A stretch of DNA of 64,000 bases from JAHEKD01 sp965215945 (lineage in GTDB: Bacteria > Pseudomonadota > Gammaproteobacteria > Arenicellales > JAHEKD01), in the NCBI GenBank assembly GCA_965215945.1, contig CBDCFC010000047.1, positions 105,708 to 169,707 of the forward strand, read 5' to 3'. The notes under the pieces are model-generated. The model worked only from the letters and a program-made list of their open reading frames with translations. It had not been told where the DNA came from and searched no databases. Numbering within the stretch: the stretch's first letter is position 1; each line of letters begins with the position of its first letter. Both the position numbers and the translations under genes were made by a program. Of the stretch, positions 34,976 through 43,688 are shown in pieces.

Positions 34976-35466
34976 TGAAGTAGGCTTACTCAGTGCTGCT
35001 TAGCAAGTAGGCTGGCAATAATGGTTCCACGATTGCTAAATAGCATTACGCTAGAAATTATCGGGATTGTCAGAATGGTAGAGCTTTTTTATCGGAACTG
35101 GCTGCTCAAATTCCAAGAAAGCAGACTTTCAGTTTCCCGATAATTTCTAAATAAAAGCTGTGCAGTAATCAGAAGCAGGTTACGAAATCGATTATTGCTA
35201 AACCGAGAAAACTGAATTCCTAGGTTATTAGTCAACGCGTTAGCAGCTATAATGATTTAATTTCTTTACTTTTGTATAAGGTTTTTCGATTCCCATAATA
35301 AATTTCCTTGATTATAAATTTCGATTATCATGTATTTTATCCAGAGGTTAAGATGTAAAGTGGTAGTATGCAATGTAGAAAAATTACATCTGTTTTAATA
35401 AGTTTCATCAGTAGTCGCTGGAACTAAATGTTTTATGTAAGTAGCTAACTTAGGGAGTATTTGGAG
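34976..35466. repeat. Intergenic region with palindromic copy of the 28.5-kb repeat
   Basis: About 490 bases with no gene. A further copy of the repeat family lies at 35091-35172 with the core CCAAGAAAGCAG at 35113, followed by CCCGATAATTTCTA (35136-35149). Its reverse complement TAGAAATTATCGGG lies at about 35052-35065, making a roughly 100-base inverted-repeat unit reminiscent of a small non-autonomous element. A weaker partial copy (GAAATCGATTATTG) follows near 35184. Confidence 0.65.
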
Positions 35467-36831
35467 ATGGATAATATTCTTTTACTCGAATTGGTTCTTT
35501 TTATTATCTTGCTTTGTTGCTCCGGGTTTTTTTCGAGTTCTGAAACGGCGCTGTTCTCATTAAATCCGATCCAGCTTGAGCAAATGCGACGGGATGAGGA
35601 CCCTAATCTGGGACTGATTAAGCGCATGCTCAGTGAACCCAGACGTTTAATCGTTACTATTTTGATTGGAAACGAATTTGTTAATGTCGCCGCCTCAGTA
35701 ATTTCCGCCTCTATCATTATTCAATTGCTGGGTGCTGAAAATAAATTTCTGAATTTATTTGTCATGGTTCCGATTTTGCTGTTGTTTGGTGAAATCACAC
35801 CTAAAACACTGGCATTACGTCACAACACGTCCTTCGCCAGTTTTCAGAGTCGTCCCATAGAGGTATTTTCCAAGATTATTTTTCCTGTGCGTTGGATTAT
35901 TCGCTTAATTGCCGACTGGGTGACAACACTGATTGTTGGTAGCCAGCTTGATCGAGGAAATATCGTTACGCAAGACATGATCAGCACATTAGCACATGAA
36001 GCTGAAAGCGAGGGGGTGCTGGATCATCAGGAAGCACGCTTTATCGATCAAATATTTGCATTTGGTCACAAAACTGTGGCTGATATCATGACGCCGAGGT
36101 CGGCTATATTTTATATCTCAGCAGATCTAACACTGCCACAGATCGTAGAGGCACTACTGAGGGCCAAACATAATCAAGTACCTATTTATGAGGATAACCG
36201 GGACAATATCATTGGTATTTTGTTTGCACGGGATTTACTCGGTGTCGATATTGTCCAGGCCGAACAAGAAGGAAAAAAAATAGAGGATTTTGTCCGCAAA
36301 CCTTTCTTAGTTCCGGAGAATAAAACTGCACTGGATTTATTTCACACCTTTAAAGAAAGACGCCGCAGTTTTGCTTTAACTGTTGACGAGTATGGTGGTG
36401 TAACCGGTCTGGTGACTATGAAGGCGTTACTGGAACAGATTTTCGGTCACATTCGTTCGCTTTCAAGTGCAGCCGAAATGCAGGGTTTAACGCATTTTGA
36501 AGATGATGATATCTATTTGATTGATGGCGAGATGACCATCCATGATTTTAATCGGGAGTTGAATGCCAATTTATCGGATGAACATGCGCAGACGATTGCC
36601 GGGTTGATCTTTAATCATTATGGTGAGATGCCGTCAGTCAATACATTTGTTGAAATAAAAAGTTACGGCTTTACTGTTGCTCAAGTAGGACATAATCGGA
36701 TCAAAAAGCTCTTGTTCGGCCAACCTGTTAAGCCTGATTTTGTTCAACGGTTGGTAGATTCAGATTTTAAGAAAGATCAGCCGGAACTAAGCCCTAAACC
36801 TCAGCAGAATGCTGACTCAGAGCAGGAGTAA
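35467..36831 (+). CDS. CNNM/CorC-family membrane protein, first of tandem pair
   Basis: About 454 residues: a DUF21 (CNNM) membrane domain with GFFSSSETALFSLNPIQ, a CBS pair with MTPRSAIFYI and VDEYGGVTGLVTMKALLEQI, and a CorC_HlyC C-terminal domain (residues 345-420). A polar tail of about 25 residues follows. The family is linked to metal-ion (Mg/Co) efflux or homeostasis. TTG 35461 and ATG 35467 are both possible starts. It is separated by 8 bases from a paralogue, so the two are cotranscribed and may form a heteromer. Confidence 0.85.
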   Translation: MDNILLLELVLFIILLCCSGFFSSSETALFSLNPIQLEQMRRDEDPNLGLIKRMLSEPRRLIVTILIGNEFVNVAASVISASIIIQLLGAENKFLNLFVMVPILLLFGEITPKTLALRHNTSFASFQSRPIEVFSKIIFPVRWIIRLIADWVTTLIVGSQLDRGNIVTQDMISTLAHEAESEGVLDHQEARFIDQIFAFGHKTVADIMTPRSAIFYISADLTLPQIVEALLRAKHNQVPIYEDNRDNIIGILFARDLLGVDIVQAEQEGKKIEDFVRKPFLVPENKTALDLFHTFKERRRSFALTVDEYGGVTGLVTMKALLEQIFGHIRSLSSAAEMQGLTHFEDDDIYLIDGEMTIHDFNRELNANLSDEHAQTIAGLIFNHYGEMPSVNTFVEIKSYGFTVAQVGHNRIKKLLFGQPVKPDFVQRLVDSDFKKDQPELSPKPQQNADSEQE

Positions 36832-36839
36832 GCACAATC

Positions 36840-38096
36840 ATGGAGGAAATCTTATTTACAATTCTGGCCATGCTGATCTGCTTGATAGCGGAAGGATTTT
36901 TTTCGGGTTCTGAAATAGGCGCGGTTAGCGCTAATCGGTTCAAGCTTCGTCACGATGCTGCAAAAGGGTCGAAGGGCGCGAAACTTGCCTTGCAAATGCT
37001 GGACAAACCGGAATGGTTGCTCTCCACTACTTTAGTGGGAACAAATATCTCAGTGGTGACAAATACAACTTTGGCTACTGCACTGGTAGTGAATTTATTT
37101 GGTTCGGGATATAGTTGGCTGGCTGTAGTCATTGTTGCACCGCTGATCTGGCTGTTTGGTGAAATTGTGCCCAAAAGTGTATTCCAGCAAAAAGCCGATG
37201 AGATCACACCCCGGGCGATTTTTTTGCTGAAGTTTTTCTCTTACCTGTTTTATCCCATATTAATCATCTTCAGTTTTTTGACGCGCGTATTAACTAAAAT
37301 TGTAGGTGGCAACAAGCGTACCAACATCTTTACATTAAGGGAACAAATCATTTCGATGCTGCATTTGTCCGGGCTAGAGGGTGATATTTCGCCGGCTCAG
37401 GGCAAAATGATCAGGCAAATGTTTAAGTTTTCAGAAACCCAGGCCATACATGTGATGGTACCGCTGGTTAATGTGATGGGTGTTGAAAAAAACGCAAGTT
37501 GTGCTCAGGCAGCCAAGTTGGCGATAGATTCGGGGTTCAGGAATCTGGTGGTTTACGATCAAAGAGTAGATAACATTATCGGTATGGTTCATTCTCTGGA
37601 ATTACTTGGTGTTAGTGCTGACAGTTCTATCGAGCCTTATATTCGACCCGTTCGTTATGTGGCAGGAGGTAAAGTTGCCCGGGAATTACTTGATGAATTG
37701 CGTGAATCGGAAGATGCAATGGCCGTAGTCATTAACGAGTTCGGTAGTGCCAGAGGAATTATTACCACAGATGATATTATGGAAGTTATCGTTTTTGAAA
37801 TCTATGATGAATTTGACAAAGTTGAAGATTCAAGCAGCTTGATTGAGAAGGTTAACGATGCCGAGTACTTGGTCAGTGGGCAGATAGAACTGGATTACTT
37901 ACGTGACAAACTCGGCGTTGAAATCAGCAAAGGTGATTATTCGACCCTGGCCGGCTATTTATTGCAAAAAAGTCCGGAGATTCCAGAACTTGGCGCCCGG
38001 ATCAAATCACATGGCATTATTTACCAGATTGAGAACAGGACTGACAGAAAAATAGAGGTAATACGATTGATATTACCTTCCAAAATCAAAACTTGA
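36840..38096 (+). CDS. CNNM/CorC-family membrane protein, second of tandem pair
   Basis: A 418-residue paralogue of the preceding gene. It has the DUF21 signature GFFSGSEIGAVSANRFKLR, the CBS pair with VMVPLVNVMGVEKN and INEFGSARGIITTDDIMEVI, and a CorC_HlyC domain. The Glu-for-other substitution in SGSEIGAV and the EFG (in place of EYG) in CBS2 show divergence from its partner. The tandem pair suggests division of labour or a heterodimer. Confidence 0.85.
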   Translation: MEEILFTILAMLICLIAEGFFSGSEIGAVSANRFKLRHDAAKGSKGAKLALQMLDKPEWLLSTTLVGTNISVVTNTTLATALVVNLFGSGYSWLAVVIVAPLIWLFGEIVPKSVFQQKADEITPRAIFLLKFFSYLFYPILIIFSFLTRVLTKIVGGNKRTNIFTLREQIISMLHLSGLEGDISPAQGKMIRQMFKFSETQAIHVMVPLVNVMGVEKNASCAQAAKLAIDSGFRNLVVYDQRVDNIIGMVHSLELLGVSADSSIEPYIRPVRYVAGGKVARELLDELRESEDAMAVVINEFGSARGIITTDDIMEVIVFEIYDEFDKVEDSSSLIEKVNDAEYLVSGQIELDYLRDKLGVEISKGDYSTLAGYLLQKSPEIPELGARIKSHGIIYQIENRTDRKIEVIRLILPSKIKT

Positions 38097-38194
38097 TATG
38101 TCTGACTTAACGATGCATCGATAGCGACTTATATTAAAAAATATAAGCCCAATGTAATAATAAATGTGTTTAAGAATCAAACGTTTCTGTTAAG

Positions 38195-38380
38195 TCAAGT
38201 CGATCCTAAATTTGAATCAGAAGTGCGATGATAGTCGTTATGTGTTTTTTTGACTTCAATTTCGATTAGCCGAGTGACCCAATTAGATAAAGAACGACCA
38301 TCATTAACAGCAATCCTTCTGGCTGCTCTTTTCAATTCTTCGTCAATACGGATATTTAGCAGTTTGCTTTTTGGGGGCAA
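38195..38380 (-). CDS. Ribbon-helix-helix protein
   Basis: A 61-residue protein with a clear RHH (Arc/CopG-type) motif: strand KLLNIRIDEELKR, helix ARRIAVNDGRS and helix LSNWVTRLIEIEVKK. Such proteins are antitoxins or small repressors. No toxin-sized partner gene lies next to it in either direction, so it appears to act alone or in trans. Upstream is an AT-rich region of about 280 bases. Confidence 0.7.
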   Translation of the reverse strand: MPPKSKLLNIRIDEELKRAARRIAVNDGRSLSNWVTRLIEIEVKKTHNDYHRTSDSNLGST

Positions 38381-38657
38381 TGCTATTCCTTCACTCCTTA
38401 AGTAGTATCAATCTTAACATAATTTTCATTATAACTAATAGAGGCTATCCAAAAATTTTACTACATAATATGCCTAATATTCAAGCTAGTACGTCATGAA
38501 TTTAATCTGATTACTGTAGTTACTTTGATGAATTTCAAAATTATTTATCACCATCATAATTGCACATATTAACTATCTCTGAAAACGGTTAACTTGACTT
38601 TAGTCAATATGTTTAATACTTATTCTGCTAGAATTATTGCGATTGAGGCCGAGTTAA
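38381..38657. promoter_or_regulatory. Intergenic region with TTGACT/AGTCAA palindrome
   Basis: Between the RHH gene and the flavin reductase gene. The palindrome TTGACTTTAGTCAA (38594-38607), 50 bases before the reductase start, resembles MarR/LysR-type operators, and its left half could also serve as a -35 element. No regulator of that type is adjacent. The rest of the gap is AT-rich without recognisable genes. Confidence 0.35.
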
Positions 38658-39254
38658 ATGACTAATACAGTAACGCTGGATTTGTCCCAATCAATTTGGC
38701 GGCGATTTTTTTGTGTAGCGCCTTTAGTATTGATTGGAACCAAAGATGAAGAGGGGTTGACAGATTTTGCACCCAAGCATATGGCTATGCCAATGGGGTG
38801 GGAAAATTACTTTGGGTTCGTTTGTACACCGAGTCATAAAACCTACCAAAATATTGTTGATACGGGAGTTTTTACCGTCTCCTATGTGCGTCCCACACAG
38901 CTTTTATTGACTTCACTGGCTGCCTCACCACGATGTGATAATGATCAAAATAAAGCCATCCTTGAGCGCTTTAATACTTTTTCTGCAACTGAGGTTGATG
39001 CGGAATTTCTCGAGGATGGATACGTATTTTTGGAATGCCAACACCAACAGATTATTGATGGCTTTGGAGAAAATGCACTGATAACCGGGAAAGTCGTCGC
39101 TGCTCAGGTTGATGAAAATGCCTTGCGAGCTTCCGAACAAGACGATGCTGAATTGATCAACCGTTCACCGCTGTTGGCCTACTTACATCCCTATCGTTTC
39201 AGCACGATTGAACAATCAAATCTGTTTCCCTTACCAGAAAATATGAAAAAATAG
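38658..39254 (+). CDS. Flavin reductase-like (split-barrel FMN-binding) protein
   Basis: A 198-residue protein of the DIM6/NTAB flavin reductase-like family. Seen: FFCVAPLVLIGTKDEEGLTD, GWENYFGFVCTPSHKTYQNI and TGVFTVSYVRP, forming the FMN-binding split barrel. These proteins reduce flavin or act as small oxidoreductases. It starts a run of three closely spaced or overlapping genes with an M20 peptidase and a P-loop protein. Confidence 0.72.
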   Translation: MTNTVTLDLSQSIWRRFFCVAPLVLIGTKDEEGLTDFAPKHMAMPMGWENYFGFVCTPSHKTYQNIVDTGVFTVSYVRPTQLLLTSLAASPRCDNDQNKAILERFNTFSATEVDAEFLEDGYVFLECQHQQIIDGFGENALITGKVVAAQVDENALRASEQDDAELINRSPLLAYLHPYRFSTIEQSNLFPLPENMKK

Positions 39255-39258
39255 TTTT

Positions 39259-40446
39259 ATGGTTCGGATTGACCCAGCCCAACTGTTAACTGAGGTGAAA
39301 AGGCAGCGCCAATCAATGCGGGCTTTGTTAAAAAGTCTGGTTGAGATCGAAAGTCCATCTTCCGATTCTGGTTCACAACAGCAGATTAAAGAGTTACTCG
39401 ATAGTCAGCTCAAACAACTCGGCTTCACAACAAGGTGGCTGTCAGGAACCGAACACGGTGGCAATATTTATGCCAGGCCACAAAACAAGGCTAAACAAAC
39501 ACCTGTTCAGTTATTGATTGGCCATATTGATACGGTATGGCCGCTTGGAACCTTGCAAACTATGCCTTACTTTGACGATGGAGAGAAAATAAAAGGTCCG
39601 GGCGTGTTTGATATGAAAGGCGGTATTGCGCAAATTATCATCGCCTTGAAAGTGTTGCAGGAGCTTGAGTACACACCATCAGTAACGCCGGTGATTTTTC
39701 TTAATTCAGATGAAGAAATAGGCAGCAACGAGTCAACGCACCATATCCGCCGCCTGGCTAAAATTGCCAGCCGTGCTTATGTGATGGAACCTGCACTCGG
39801 TGAGGCAGGCGCCTTAAAAACACAGCGCAAGGGTGTTGGTAGATTCTATATTCGTGTACACGGTAAGGCTGCACATGCAGGGTTGGATCCAACTGCAGGA
39901 GCCAGTGCCATTCTGGAGCTCTCCCATGTGATTCAAAAATTATTTGCTCTGAATGATCTTGACAGGGGAATAACTGTCAACGTAGGCGTGATTGACGGTG
40001 GCATCAGACCCAATGTTATTGCACCTGTCAGTACAGCAAGTGTTGATGTCAGGATATTAAACAGTACTGATATCCCTGAGATAGAAGAGGCGATCCACTC
40101 TATCCGTTCCTCGACTGAGGGTGTAGCGGTGGAAATCGATGGCCGGATTGGCAGGCTGCCACTTGAAAAGAACGAGCGTAATCAACGCTTGTGGAACCTT
40201 GCACAGTGTTCGGCAGTTGCATTGGGGATAGAGGTTTCTCAAGCCACAGCAGGGGGTGGTTCGGATGGCTGTACCACTAGCCAGTATACGGCCACTCTCG
40301 ACGGTTTGGGTGCGGTAGGGGATGGCGCCCATGCAGACCATGAATTTCTTTATATCGATAAAACCATGGAACGTGTGGCATTGCTGGCCATGCTGATCAT
40401 GGCCCCACTTTTAGAGGAGAACAGCAATGATCACAGGAAAGGATAA
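39259..40446 (+). CDS. M20-family metallopeptidase (glutamate carboxypeptidase-like)
   Basis: A 395-residue zinc peptidase of the M20 family, of the carboxypeptidase G2/ArgE/DapE type. Visible ligands and catalytic residues are LIGHIDTVWP (His and Asp), GPGVFDMKGG (Asp), NSDEEIGS (Glu-Glu) and the C-terminal GDGAHADHEF (His). The central dimerisation domain contains VGRFYIRVHGKAAHAG. It probably removes an acyl or amino-acid group from a small substrate. Four bases separate it from the flavin reductase gene, and the P-loop gene overlaps its end by 20 bases. Confidence 0.82.
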   Translation: MVRIDPAQLLTEVKRQRQSMRALLKSLVEIESPSSDSGSQQQIKELLDSQLKQLGFTTRWLSGTEHGGNIYARPQNKAKQTPVQLLIGHIDTVWPLGTLQTMPYFDDGEKIKGPGVFDMKGGIAQIIIALKVLQELEYTPSVTPVIFLNSDEEIGSNESTHHIRRLAKIASRAYVMEPALGEAGALKTQRKGVGRFYIRVHGKAAHAGLDPTAGASAILELSHVIQKLFALNDLDRGITVNVGVIDGGIRPNVIAPVSTASVDVRILNSTDIPEIEEAIHSIRSSTEGVAVEIDGRIGRLPLEKNERNQRLWNLAQCSAVALGIEVSQATAGGGSDGCTTSQYTATLDGLGAVGDGAHADHEFLYIDKTMERVALLAMLIMAPLLEENSNDHRKG

Positions 40447-41452
40447 AAGCGATCAGTATTTTTTAACTTCTTTAACGAGAATCACTGATTTTGCTGAACA
40501 ACGGATTGAAATTAACATGCTTGAGCGCGAGCAATGGCAAAACGGCGATTATGTTGCCTGTGAAATCAAGGGTTCGCCCAGTCAGGCATATATCATCGAA
40601 TTATGCAATGGCAGGATGGTGCCGATTTTACAGGGTGACAAGTTGATTGGTGCATTAGGCAAACGTGCCGCAACATTGGAAGGCGTTGGAGACTGGGAAG
40701 CCATTAAAGAAGACGGACAGATGCATGCGCTCACTGCAGCGGGACTGTTCGGTGTGGCCACATCGGTGTCTTATTTTCTGCCGCGATTTATGGATTTATC
40801 TTATCTGGGACATGTTGTAGCTGACGACAAAAAATTGAACATGAAAGATTTCATTGTCCCGGCTGAGCCTAAAAGTTTTTCCATCCCCGTTATTATGCTT
40901 ACTGGCACTTCAATGTCTGCGGGTAAAACCACAACAGGCAGGATGATTATCCATGAATTGAAAAGCATGGGCAAAAAGGTTGTCGGCGCGAAGTTAACAG
41001 GCGCGGGGCGCTATCGGGATATTTTGGCTTACAATGATGCGGGTGCGGATGAAATTCTTGATTTTGTCGATGCCGGTTTGCCTTCAACAGTGGTGGATAA
41101 GCCTACGTTTAAGCGCAGGTTAGAGTATATGCTTTCACGAATCCAAACGTTGCAACCCGACGTGGCCGTGATTGAGGCGGGGGCATCACCTTTGGAACCT
41201 TATAATGGCGACCAGGTGGTTAAAGCTGTTAAAGATAATATTGTGTTGATGGTGTTATCTGCTTCCGATCCCTACGCTGTACTGGGGATACAAAGTGCTT
41301 TTGGCATAAAACCGAACCTGATTACCGGACCGGCGGCTAATACTAGCGCAGCAATTGATTTGGTTCAGGAACTGACTGGCATCAAGGCATTGAATCTGCT
41401 CGATTCTTCCTCTTTACCTGCATTACGAAAAATAATAAAAGATTGTCTTTAA
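40427..41452 (+). CDS. P-loop NTPase of unknown function, DUF1611/dethiobiotin synthetase-like
   Basis: A 341-residue protein with an N-terminal domain of about 150 residues and a P-loop domain starting at VIMLTGTSMSAGKTTTGRMI near residue 163. Downstream motifs KVVGAKLTGAGRYRD, FVDAGLPSTV and VIEAGASPLEPY resemble the SIMIBI-class fold shared by dethiobiotin synthetase and the DUF1611 family. That family has been linked to amino-acid amide or N-acyl-amino-acid metabolism, but this protein is only a distant match. Its coupling to an M20 peptidase suggests a ligase-and-hydrolase pair acting on one substrate class. Confidence 0.55.
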   Translation: MITGKDKSDQYFLTSLTRITDFAEQRIEINMLEREQWQNGDYVACEIKGSPSQAYIIELCNGRMVPILQGDKLIGALGKRAATLEGVGDWEAIKEDGQMHALTAAGLFGVATSVSYFLPRFMDLSYLGHVVADDKKLNMKDFIVPAEPKSFSIPVIMLTGTSMSAGKTTTGRMIIHELKSMGKKVVGAKLTGAGRYRDILAYNDAGADEILDFVDAGLPSTVVDKPTFKRRLEYMLSRIQTLQPDVAVIEAGASPLEPYNGDQVVKAVKDNIVLMVLSASDPYAVLGIQSAFGIKPNLITGPAANTSAAIDLVQELTGIKALNLLDSSSLPALRKIIKDCL

Positions 41453-41496
41453 CTAAAAGCTAAAGTCCTTATTAATCTATTTCAGAAGGAACAGTG

Positions 41497-41910
41497 ATGA
41501 ATATAAAAATCAGTGAATTGATGACGGAGTCGGTGATAACAGCACAGCCGCATCATTCTGTAGAGCACGTTCGCAACATGATAGAGGCGAACAATATCAG
41601 CTCAATACCTGTTGTCGATAGCCAGGAGCATCCGGTTGGCATCGTTTCGGCAATGGATTTAGCCCACGACCTCAAGCCGGGTTCACCGGTAAACAGGATT
41701 ATGACCAAAGGAGTTTATACCATTCCCCAGTATAATGATGCCAGTGCTGCTGCCAGATTGATGCGAAACCATCATATTCATCATGTGGTTGTGACGCATG
41801 AAAAGAAAATAGTAGGGATGTTAAGTGCGTTTGATTTGCTCAAACTGGTTGAGGAACATCGTTATGTGGCCAAAAATTCACCGACTGCCAAGAAGCGCAA
41901 AAAAAGATGA
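41497..41910 (+). CDS. CBS-domain protein
   Basis: A 137-residue protein made of two CBS motifs (residues 7-60 and 70-125): ISELMTESVITAQPHHSVEH and MTKGVYTIPQYNDASAAARL. It ends in a basic tail (KKRKKR). CBS pairs sense adenosine nucleotides. GTG 41494 directly precedes ATG 41497; the AGAAGGAA ribosome-binding sequence suits either. It is 41 bases after the P-loop gene and probably transcribed with it. Confidence 0.8.
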   Translation: MNIKISELMTESVITAQPHHSVEHVRNMIEANNISSIPVVDSQEHPVGIVSAMDLAHDLKPGSPVNRIMTKGVYTIPQYNDASAAARLMRNHHIHHVVVTHEKKIVGMLSAFDLLKLVEEHRYVAKNSPTAKKRKKR

Positions 41911-42157
41911 AGCAGAGATAGAGCTAAAGATTAGGTGTTGACTGCATTCTCCGGAATTGACCGATTGAATTATAAAGTTTTATTATCGTTCGCGTAAGCG
42001 ACAGAATACCATGGGCTTGCCCGTGGATGAATGAGTGTATATAGATTGAACATCGCTCCACTATAAAACGCGATGTTCATCGGATCAGCCCAAAGGGCTG
42101 TTGCGGTAAGCACCCCGGGTTTACCCGGGGGAATCTATTTTTTATGGAGGACTGATA
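41911..42157 (+). other. Intergenic region rich in hairpins
   Basis: Several inverted repeats in 250 bases: CCATGGGCTTGCCCGTGG near 42009-42026, GAACATCGC (42048-42056) with GCGATGTTC (42070-42078), CAGCCC/GGGCTG near 42086-42100, and CCCCGGG (42113-42119) with CCCGGGG (42124-42130) followed by AATCTATTTTTT. The last is a plausible terminator or attenuator and sits only 27 bases before the stress-protein gene. Confidence 0.55.
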
Positions 42158-43135
42158 ATGAGTAATTCTTCACAAGCTATTCTGGCTGTCATAGACCCAA
42201 CAGTGGAAAAGCAACCCGCCCTGGAGCAGGCTGTTGTCTTGGCACAAAAACTTAATAAACCTCTGGAGCTGTTCATTTGCACTCACGGTGAGTCAATCAT
42301 GAATTACCATCATATTCTTGGCGACGAAGCAATAACATCACTTAAGGAAAAGAGTCTTGAATATTGTACCAAGCAGCTTGAAGTACTATCAGCTCCTATT
42401 CGTGAGAAAGGTATTTCTGTGTCCATTGATGTCTTCTGGGATCGACCATTAGACGAAGGTATTGTGCGCAAAGCGCTTCGGTCAAATCCATTTATGATTG
42501 TAAAGGATACTCATTATCATCGAAAGGTAATGCGATCGCTGCTCAGAAATACTGATTGGGGTTTAATCCGCACCTGTCCGGTGCCAATTTTGTTTGTCAA
42601 GCAGCATGTACCCTGGCATAGCCCTGATATTGTGACTGCGGTAAATCCGATTAATGACGAAGAAATAGAGTTAGACCTGGATCTTGTGAAGATGGGTGAG
42701 GTGTTTGTAAAGTCGATGAACGCAACCCATAAAATGTATCATTCTTATGAACCTTTGACTTTTTCCTATGCTGGAATTGCAGGGGTGGCTTATGTTGAAT
42801 CCCTTGATAAAGAAAATGAAAAAATTGCACAATTGCACCAGAATCGATTACAGGATCTTGCCAGCAAAACGGACGTTGCTTCAGAGAATATTGTTTACGA
42901 GGAAGGCTGGATAAAAACCAAGTTACTAGATTTTGTGCATAATCAGAATATCGATTTAGTTATTATGGGCTCAGTGTCAAAAAGCCGAATGGAACAGGCA
43001 TTTATTGGAGGAGTGACAGAGGCCGTGATTGATGAAATTGAATGCGACGTACTGACGATGAAGCCGTCATCTTTTGTAACACCGGTAAACCCGGAGCCAC
43101 CCGAAGATTATCCATACATCGTATCAGCGATTTAA
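42158..43135 (+). CDS. Tandem universal stress protein (UspE-like)
   Basis: A 325-residue protein with two Usp domains (about 1-150 and 165-305). The second carries VIMGSVSKSRMEQAFIGG near residue 269, corresponding to the ATP-binding Gly-rich loop of the family; the first is more diverged (KDTHYHRKVMRSLLR). UspE-type proteins help survival under stress and respond to ATP-linked signals. TATGGAGG before ATG 42158 is a strong ribosome-binding sequence. Confidence 0.8.
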   Translation: MSNSSQAILAVIDPTVEKQPALEQAVVLAQKLNKPLELFICTHGESIMNYHHILGDEAITSLKEKSLEYCTKQLEVLSAPIREKGISVSIDVFWDRPLDEGIVRKALRSNPFMIVKDTHYHRKVMRSLLRNTDWGLIRTCPVPILFVKQHVPWHSPDIVTAVNPINDEEIELDLDLVKMGEVFVKSMNATHKMYHSYEPLTFSYAGIAGVAYVESLDKENEKIAQLHQNRLQDLASKTDVASENIVYEEGWIKTKLLDFVHNQNIDLVIMGSVSKSRMEQAFIGGVTEAVIDEIECDVLTMKPSSFVTPVNPEPPEDYPYIVSAI

Positions 43136-43413
43136 CTATATTATTGATATTTCCGGCAAAAGCTTATTAGAACCTATCCAAAAATGCCTCACAGGTTGAT
43201 TCGCCGTTAAAAGCTCACTCAAAATCCTCATATATTTTGTGTCAGCTGCTCTCCACTATTTTGAAATAGGATCTAAGGCCTTGATCAAAAAACTTCGGCT
43301 AGATCAACAATTACCTGGGTTGCACTGCCTGTCGACGGTACTTATAGTCTTGGAAATATGTAATCATCAACAGCATTGCAATTAAATAATATTTTAGTTA
43401 CTCTAGACACACA
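43136..43413. other. Intergenic region upstream of the cobalamin riboswitch
   Basis: About 280 bases with no supportable gene. It should contain the btuB promoter. CCTATCCAAAAAT near 43174 recurs in similar form near 38449 (GCTATCCAAAAAT), but the shared stretch is too short to define an element. Confidence 0.35.
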
Positions 43414-43560
43414 TTTGGTTCGCAAGATTAATAGGGAATACGGTGTGATTCCGTAACTGTCCCCGCAACTGTGACCGATTGTGCGGCTTTTATTACCACT
43501 GGGAAACTGGGAAGGTTAAGCCACACCAAAATCGTAAGTCAGGAGACCTGCCAAATGCCT
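43414..43560 (+). promoter_or_regulatory. Cobalamin riboswitch
   Basis: Contains the conserved parts in order: TTTGGTTCGC start, TTAATAGGGAA, the hairpin TACGG/CCGTA, CTGTCCCCGCAACTGT, a peripheral stem, CCACTGGGAAACTGGGAAGG, and the B12 box AGTCAGGAGACCTGCC (43537-43552). It binds adenosylcobalamin or a relative and lowers expression of downstream genes when B12 is ample. It precedes btuB by about 130 bases. Confidence 0.93.
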
Positions 43561-43561
43561 C

Positions 43562-43621
43562 GCCGCTCAGGTTTGTACGGAGTGATATCAAACCAGGGTA
43601 AAGTCTCCTAGATGGCGGCGC
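43562..43621 (+). promoter_or_regulatory. Riboswitch expression platform hairpin
   Basis: GCCGC (43562-) and GCGGC (about 43615-43620) form the base of a nested hairpin, with AGGTTTG and CAAACC pairing inside. It lies between the B12 box and the btuB start and could be the structure switched by ligand binding. There is no T-run, so translational or Rho-dependent control is more likely than intrinsic termination. Confidence 0.5.
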
Positions 43622-43688
43622 GGAAGGTGCCATGCCATTGTCTGAAACGATAAGCGTGGATTTCATTTTGACATTGGAGATATTAGCA

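Noticed and set aside
38195..38380. Toxin-antitoxin pair with the RHH protein as antitoxin
   Set aside because: No partner gene of suitable size lies within about 270 bases on either side in a compatible orientation.
38449..43187. Shared CTATCCAAAAAT near 38.45 and 43.17 kb as an insertion-sequence remnant
   Set aside because: Only about 12 bases match and there are no ends, duplications or transposase fragments.
43632..43688. Longer btuB start inside the leader
   Set aside because: It would place 19 extra residues before a good signal peptide; ATG 43689 has the better ribosome-binding sequence.
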